A stretch of DNA of 64,000 nucleotides from the NCBI GenBank assembly GCA_907165135.1, contig OU015569.1, forward strand, positions 8,184,501 through 8,248,500. The letters are read 5' to 3'. This DNA is from Oikopleura dioica (lineage: Eukaryota; Chordata; Appendicularia; Copelata; Oikopleuridae). Below, in pieces: positions 59,189 through 64,000 of this stretch. A program made the position numbers and the translations under genes. Each line of letters opens with the position of its first letter. Position 1 is the first letter of the stretch. The notes beneath the pieces were generated by a model that had not been told where the DNA came from, did not search any database, and saw only the letters and a list, made by a program, of their open reading frames with translations.

Positions 59189-59311
59189 ATGGACCTTTGT
59201 CAAACGAAGAAAGAAAAAAGTTTCATGGATAAGAAAGTCCCTCAGCCTTGCAAGTCTGTGGTCAGAATAAGATACTGTAAAAAGTATGAATTTACTTTTG
59301 AAGCACTGTGA
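59189..59311 (+). CDS. very small ORF
   Basis: 40 codons, MDLCQTKKEKSFMDKK to FTFEAL, Lys-rich. No acceptor or domain; may be chance. Confidence 0.2.
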   Translation: MDLCQTKKEKSFMDKKVPQPCKSVVRIRYCKKYEFTFEAL

Positions 59312-59368
59312 AAGGTTTTATTATAATAAGCAAATTATGCATTGATTTGAATAAGAACCTTACAATAG

Positions 59369-59575
59369 ATGTCGAAATTAAGAAGATTCGAGGAGTTTGT
59401 TGATATTCGTCTTGAAGAAAACGAAGTCAACTGCTGCTTCGATTTGTCAATTAATGAGTTTCTTTATCACGACTCTTCAACGAAGAAAATACCTAGCGTT
59501 GATGCTCTGGACAAGTTTGCTGTTGTCGTAGAAAATGCTCTGATTGAAAATGGAATCAGATTTTTAGATTTTTAG
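59369..59575 (+). CDS. small ORF behind a trans-splice-type acceptor
   Basis: 68 codons (MSKLRRFEEFVDIRLEENEV to NGIRFLDF), acidic, no signal peptide, no known domain. CTTACAATAG directly precedes the ATG, and an AATAAA follows 16 bases after the stop. Both support a real short gene or terminal exon, possibly downstream in the operon of the PLA2-like gene. Confidence 0.4.
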   Translation: MSKLRRFEEFVDIRLEENEVNCCFDLSINEFLYHDSSTKKIPSVDALDKFAVVVENALIENGIRFLDF

Positions 59576-59708
59576 AAATGTATTTCCAATAAATAGTCTC
59601 TCAAATTAGTTGCTATTTGCTTTATTTATAAGACGAAACAAAATTTTGAATCACTGTTCAAGTGATTTTTAATCAAAAATGTACAGGAAGGTCCATTTGC
59701 TTGGGGAA

Positions 59709-61014
59709 TCATCGACGACCTTCGGCAAATTTCTTTCCTTTCTTCGCGAGCTCCATGAGTAGACCCTCCTTTTCGGTGATGATTGGCAACTTGGAGATCG
59801 AGAAGTTCTGAGATATACTTAAATTGTATGGAAGATGATATTTGGACTTACCGTTGCGGCAGCAAATTTTTGTTTGGTGGCGGTGTACTTTTTAGAGTGC
59901 GCACCAAAATGGGCCATAAAGAGACATTTCGCCAACAGATTGGTCACATTTTCTAGGTCCGCGCCAGAGTACGTCGAGGTGTGCTCTAGGATGGGCAACC
60001 ACTCTCCCTCGCTGATCAGCTTGATAGAGAGCCATAAAGCACCTGCGGCCACTAAGGACGGCTTCATGCTCGCCAGGTCGTAGTCCATCAAAGCAAGTTC
60101 GCACAAATACTAGAATCCAGGTTTGTCATCTGACACGATTGATAACGCCTACCTTTGACATCGTGTATTCTTTAGGGTCGATGGTGTCCTCGACGACTCT
60201 TGCGAATCGTCTTAGGAACTCAAGCGAGTAGGCGACGGATAGATCGCAATCCAGGCGACCAAGAACTTCGAGCTCCATGTCTTTTATATCGTCTGAAATT
60301 GGTTTTATTTTCTCGAAGCTACTAATTTTGCTACCTGTCGAGTAAGCCCTGTCACAGACGTAAACGAAGTCGCTGAGAGATGGTGAGTAGATCTCTTCAT
60401 TTTTTGATGCAAGCATCATGCATGCGATGCCGATCAACTGCATTTTCGACTTCTCAACGGTCTCCGTGCGCTGGAGATAGCGATCCATGTACGCGACGGT
60501 TAGGAAGAGCGTGTCGTTGAGGAGCCGGAATCGCCGCGCCACTTGCACCATCCAATCGATAAGAATCAGACGCATTTTGGGCGAGGCGCTTTGCCCATGG
60601 TGAGCGAGAAAATTCGGTCGCACTTCTTTCGAGTGCTCCAAGAAGCGCAAGTATCCGTAGACTTGTTCTACGTGGTCTTTGCACCACTTTTCATCGGACT
60701 TAAATTGAGTTGGCCACAATTATCCCTTGTTTTGATGTTACCTCATCCATGACCTCAATTTTCTTGAGCTGATCTGCCAAAGCTAGCGATCCAGCGTCAT
60801 TTGCTTCCCAGGTCATTTCCTCGACATTCTCTTTCGGAGTTGTCTCGCAAGGTTGGGCGACCTTCACAGGACCCGTCTCTTGGATGTTTACATCCCGGTT
60901 GAGAGCTGAATATATACGCATTTATCACTTTTTATCAAAGTCTATCCAAGAGATACTCGCATCAGAAATTACATTTCTTTTCTTACCTTGAAGTTGCTCT
61001 CGGTTAGTATTCAT
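59709..61014 (-). CDS. CCNB: B-type cyclin
   Basis: Regulatory subunit of CDK1 at G2/M. The N-terminus MNTNREQLQALNRDVN contains an RxxL destruction-box-like motif within the first dozen residues. The N-terminal region is only about 75 residues before the cyclin fold. Cyclin box 1: KMRLILIDWMVQVARRFRLL, VAYMDRYLQRTE, GIACMMLASKNEEIYSPS. Box 2: LEVLGRLDCDLSVAYSLEFL, CELALMDYDLASMKPSLVAA, then KKYTATKQKFAAAT. The last exon ends KKGKKFAEGRR with stop at 59709-59711. Five or more exons, short introns. Larvaceans carry several cyclin B paralogs; which one this is cannot be told here. Confidence 0.92.
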
Positions 61015-61271
61015 CTCGACGAAAAACTGCTCACGACAAATGGACTTAACGGAATTCAAAATGTTTTCTCGCAAGTGCGAATCTCAGATTTTACAGATGG
61101 CTTTTATACGGTTCCTTTCCGGCACCGTCAAATCACGCCACCACGAACGAGCCACCTTGAAAAAAAAACCGTTGTCGAACGCCCTGCGAAAATAATATGC
61201 GCGCGCCTGCCGTTTTTCCATGAACACGATTAACTTCATCCGGTTTTATTATTATTATCGATATTTCCATA
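61015..61271 (-). promoter_or_regulatory. cyclin B upstream region
   Basis: Short region between the cyclin B start and the GPCR stop. It contains CCGTTG (a MYB-type site) and TTTCGCAGGGCG on the cyclin-coding strand, with a GCGCGCGC patch; these fit a cell-cycle promoter but were judged by eye only. Confidence 0.3.
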
Positions 61272-62492
61272 TTAAGAAACAGTAGTTGTATTGGTTTTTC
61301 GGGAAATTCGTGACAACTGAAAGGACGGGTTTATAATTCCCTTGAATTTGGATTTGAACTCGTTACTTCTCCAGACATATACTAATCCATTCGAAATTGA
61401 ATTCCCAAGGATAAAGAACAGGGCGATGAGGCCAAGTTCTTTTGAGCGATTAAAAAATATTGCAAAGAAAGCAGGCATTATCCCAATAGCTAAGATTGCC
61501 ACCATCTGAATAAGAGTCATCGCGAGTTTGGCCGATTTCGATTGCTTTTGTCCGTTTTGGAAATATGTGCGTTATTTGTTTTTAATCAAAAATTGCTCTT
61601 TATTTATCGAAAACATAACTGAGCTCCACTATCAAGTTGTTTTAATCTGCTGCGTGTTCGTTTATAAGTCAGATAGACGCCAAAATTAGCAATGATGACA
61701 AAAACCAAAGGCACCAGCATTGAGACCGCATAAGTTATCATCGCTATGTCTACTAAAGGTTTAGGTGTCTGCTCATTTCAATTGTCGTAAAATCTACTCT
61801 TCAGCCCTAATCTTGTCCTGTTGCGCCAAGGACAATTAGCCCTAGCGAGTGGCGAAAGAATGCCTTCTGCTGAATAAGAACAACGGTTACAGCCGAGAAA
61901 ATTAGCCAAATCAACGATATTGATATTATTGAGAAATTCTTCATCTTTTTAACACTGAACGTAAAAGAGCGAAGAACAAGAAATCGCTCGATCGAATGAA
62001 ATGTCAGCGAATAAATTGAAATCGAGATTGCGCAGAACATTGCACCACCAAGTGTCTGCCTCAAGAGTGCATTACTCTCTTCTCTTCCTATGGCGCTTTC
62101 TTATCAATCTTGTTAATTATCTTCTTGCTATAGTTCTGTACCTTGTCGGCTTACGCTTCCCCTAGTCTCGAGTCTCTGAAGGACAAGTCCCTTAAGATAT
62201 ATGAAACCAACAAAGGAATATAAATGATTCCGATGAGCAAGTCAGCAGCAGAAGTAGAAAGCTTGAAGTTATAGACGTAGTTTTTGCGCATCCTCCTAGA
62301 GCTCATGTAGATATAAAGAATAAGTCCATTGACGAATAAAATTGCAAGTGCCAGCAACGATAATAAAGCCAAAATAACAATGACAGTCGTCTTTGCTTCT
62401 GTAGTTAGGCACTGCTGGAAAGCGTTGAATTCTTTCGTAACTGAGCTATCGAAAATACAGTCTTGTAGATCGTTGAAAGGGATAAAATCCAT
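61272..62492 (-). CDS. orphan rhodopsin-type GPCR
   Basis: Seven hydrophobic segments over three or four exons. MDFIPFNDLQDCIFD is the N-terminus. TM1 includes VIVILALLSLLALAILFVNG with the conserved Asn. TM2 is ADLLIGIIYIPLLVSYIL (Asp conserved). TM3 ends SLTFHSIERFLVLRS, with SIERF in the (E/D)RY position. TM5 is near ITYAVSMLVPLVFVIIANFG. TM6 is SAKLAMTLIQMVAILAIGIM. TM7 is LGNSISNGLVYVWRSNEFK, an NPxxY variant. The ligand cannot be predicted. Confidence 0.75.
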
Positions 62493-62650
62493 ACTTCATC
62501 GAGTAACTTTGTTGTTTTCAGAAGTATAAATGTTTTTGAATAATTACTATTCCTGTAGTAATAAAAATCCAAGCTAAGATTCTCGAATTTACTTGCGCTT
62601 AACGTATTGCTTTTGTAGTTTCACAATGAAATGACCTTTTTGCGTAAGAT

Positions 62651-63027
62651 TTAGCTTGAAACATTCCAAAAATCATTCTCACACCCGTCGATCACGTTTG
62701 AATTAAAGCCTCCATCGCATATTCTGCTGTAAATGTGATCGCGCAGCGGGGTAGTAGCGTATGTTCGAGCAGTACACTCACTTTTGAAGGCGTCAGTTGG
62801 ACAGTCAGGGAGTTCCCGTAGTAGAAGCAAGTACCAGCTTACTGGCTCAACGTACTGGAGCCGACTAAACGCAACTACGATAATCGTTTACCATGAATTG
62901 AATTTAACCTAAACGCGTCCGGCAAATCCGCACAAGTGCAATTAAAACAGCTCACTCGACCTTCTTCTCTCAGAATCTCCCAGTCCAACTCAGTCCATCC
63001 CGGGTAAAAAATCTCCTCAGAAATCAT
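62651..63027 (-). CDS. small Cys-rich protein, unrecognised
   Basis: Two exons. The first runs from ATG 63027 (MISEEIFYPGWTELDWEILR) through GRVSCFNCTCADLPDAF. A 45-nt GT-AG intron follows (about 62858-62902). The second exon reads LQYVEPVSWYLLLLRELPDC, then FKSECTARTY, YSRICDGGFNSN, DGCENDFWNVSS. At least seven cysteines suggest an extracellular fold, but no signal peptide is visible at this start, so an upstream exon may be missing. The GPCR gene begins 158 bp downstream on the same strand. Confidence 0.5.
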
Positions 63028-63200
63028 AAAGATATATTATTCTAAGACGAGCAATTCAAAAGATGACGCCCATTGTTGAGAAGATTTAACCTCATTTACG
63101 CAGTTGAACCATAACGACCGGATGCTCAAACGCATCAATCATCGTTGTGTTTTTATGAATCCTGATTGCAATTAATTGAATTTTATTTGTTCAGTTCGCA

Positions 63201-63389
63201 ATGGTAGCAGTAAATATTGTGTTAGACAGAAAAGAGTTGTTAAAGGGTCTTCGAATGTATCAGGCTCGAGTGTACTCGATACTTATTCCTCGGACTTTTG
63301 GCACGTTAGTGAAATTGTTGAGGCGATTTGATAGGCGTCACAGAAAAAAAGAAGAAGAGAACAAATTGCATCAGAAAACGTTTTGTTAA
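63201..63389 (+). CDS. small basic ORF
   Basis: 62 codons (MVAVNIVLDRKELLKGLRMY to HQKTFC), strongly basic C-terminus (RRFDRRHRKKEEE). TTTATTTGTTCAG lies six bases before the ATG. Not recognised. Confidence 0.35.
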   Translation: MVAVNIVLDRKELLKGLRMYQARVYSILIPRTFGTLVKLLRRFDRRHRKKEEENKLHQKTFC

Positions 63390-63429
63390 ATCATTGAGCC
63401 CATGTGTAGTAATACTCATATCAAATATT

Positions 63430-63651
63430 TTAAAGCGAATGCAGCAAAATTAATGTGGCAATAGAAGCTGCACAACTGTAAATTGCAGCTGAGGAACCCT
63501 CTGGCTCGGGCTCTGCGTCAGAGTCCTTATCTTCCTCCGCGTCCTTCTCAGAATCAGTTTCAGGCTCAGGTTCTGGCTCCGCCGCCGGGTCGTTTTCATC
63601 GGCGTGGTCGTGTCCTTCTGGGTGATTGCCATGATCGTGCTCATCCATCAT
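63430..63651 (-). CDS. small His/Asp/Glu-rich protein with hydrophobic C-terminus
   Basis: 73 codons. The N-terminus is His-rich (MMDEHDHGNHPEGHDH), followed by Glu-Pro repeats (AAEPEPEPETDSEKDAEE). It ends with a small-residue patch and a hydrophobic tail (GSSAAIYSCAASIATLILLH) that looks like a GPI-attachment signal. No N-terminal signal peptide at this ATG; an upstream exon may supply it. Metal or calcium binding is plausible from composition only. Confidence 0.45.
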   Translation of the reverse strand: MMDEHDHGNHPEGHDHADENDPAAEPEPEPETDSEKDAEEDKDSDAEPEPEGSSAAIYSCAASIATLILLHSL

Positions 63652-64000
63652 TGTTTTGGAATAATGAGTGATTTTGCGTTCATTTAATGGCTGCAGCGCT
63701 CGGAAGTTATTTTCTAGGGTTTTCCCTTCAGCGTCCTTGTGTTTATTATTAAATAAAGAAATATAGATTGACTAGAAGTCCCTCGGAGAGTAATAAATAT
63801 CAGATCTTTGATATAAGGCTATATAGGAACCTTTGTGAATCGATTCATAAACTCCATCGTACTTTTGGTTATTTTAATCGGCTCGTTAAAGACCGTCCAT
63901 ACAACTGCTTCATTGCATGTCGGTGTGGTCAAGCTTCCCTCATATCTTTGCCGAAAATTAGCTCAGTTAGAAATCTCGAATAATACCTGTAAAAGTCTTT
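63652..64000. other. right end of window
   Basis: No supported gene. Short open stretches on both strands could be intronic or UTR of a gene outside the window. Confidence 0.25.

Overview
The window is animal nuclear DNA and reads best as a pelagic tunicate, most likely Oikopleura dioica or a close larvacean. Genes are packed head to tail. Introns are mostly 31-70 nt. Many start codons sit directly behind a pyrimidine-rich AG acceptor with no upstream exon, as expected for spliced-leader trans-splicing of operon transcripts. The proteins are chordate-like. The species call is inference from these traits.

Layout. 1-6432 (minus): SMC6 (cut by the window edge), SCFD2 and VTI1A, a probable operon transcribed VTI1A-SCFD2-SMC6. 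8394-9865 (plus): GNB5. 10467-19106 (plus): an unrecognised coiled-coil gene split by a 6.5-kb Ty3/gypsy-type LTR retrotransposon (12025-18503, antisense to the host gene; identical 256-bp LTRs; CTTA target duplication). 19240-30390 (plus): a dense run with a PDZD8-like lipid-transfer protein, a 53BP1-like Tudor/BRCT protein, an unrecognised gene, an ACAD9-like protein and SLC25A32. 30608-32825: Staufen. 33926-35630: a low-complexity Pro/Asn/Ser-rich protein. 35631-39023 is gene-poor and holds two non-autonomous DNA transposons, a piggyBac-like one with TTAA ends and a hAT-like foldback one with an 8-bp target duplication. 39024-39985: PCNA.

41061-44135 (plus): a small acidic protein, a RING protein and a secreted phospholipase A2-like protein. 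44680-46683 (minus): an annexin A13-like protein fused to a C-terminal beta-trefoil domain. 48450-53731 (plus): poorly recognised genes. 53936-58975 (plus): LDHD, a carbohydrate 6-O-sulfotransferase and a second PLA2-like gene. 59709-63651: cyclin B, an orphan rhodopsin-type GPCR, a Cys-rich small gene and an acidic small protein (all minus), plus small plus-strand ORFs.

Functional themes: membrane fusion and contact sites (VTI1A, SCFD2, PDZD8-like), genome maintenance and cell cycle (SMC6, 53BP1-like, PCNA, cyclin B), and mitochondrial flavin metabolism (ACAD9-like next to the FAD/folate carrier SLC25A32, and LDHD). The most unusual items are the annexin/beta-trefoil fusion, the ACAD9-like protein without its catalytic motif, two PLA2-like proteins without the catalytic His-Asp, and the insertion whose removal restores the host reading frame. 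Several otherwise good reading frames break by one base at A/T homopolymers, so base-level accuracy of the assembly should be doubted there.
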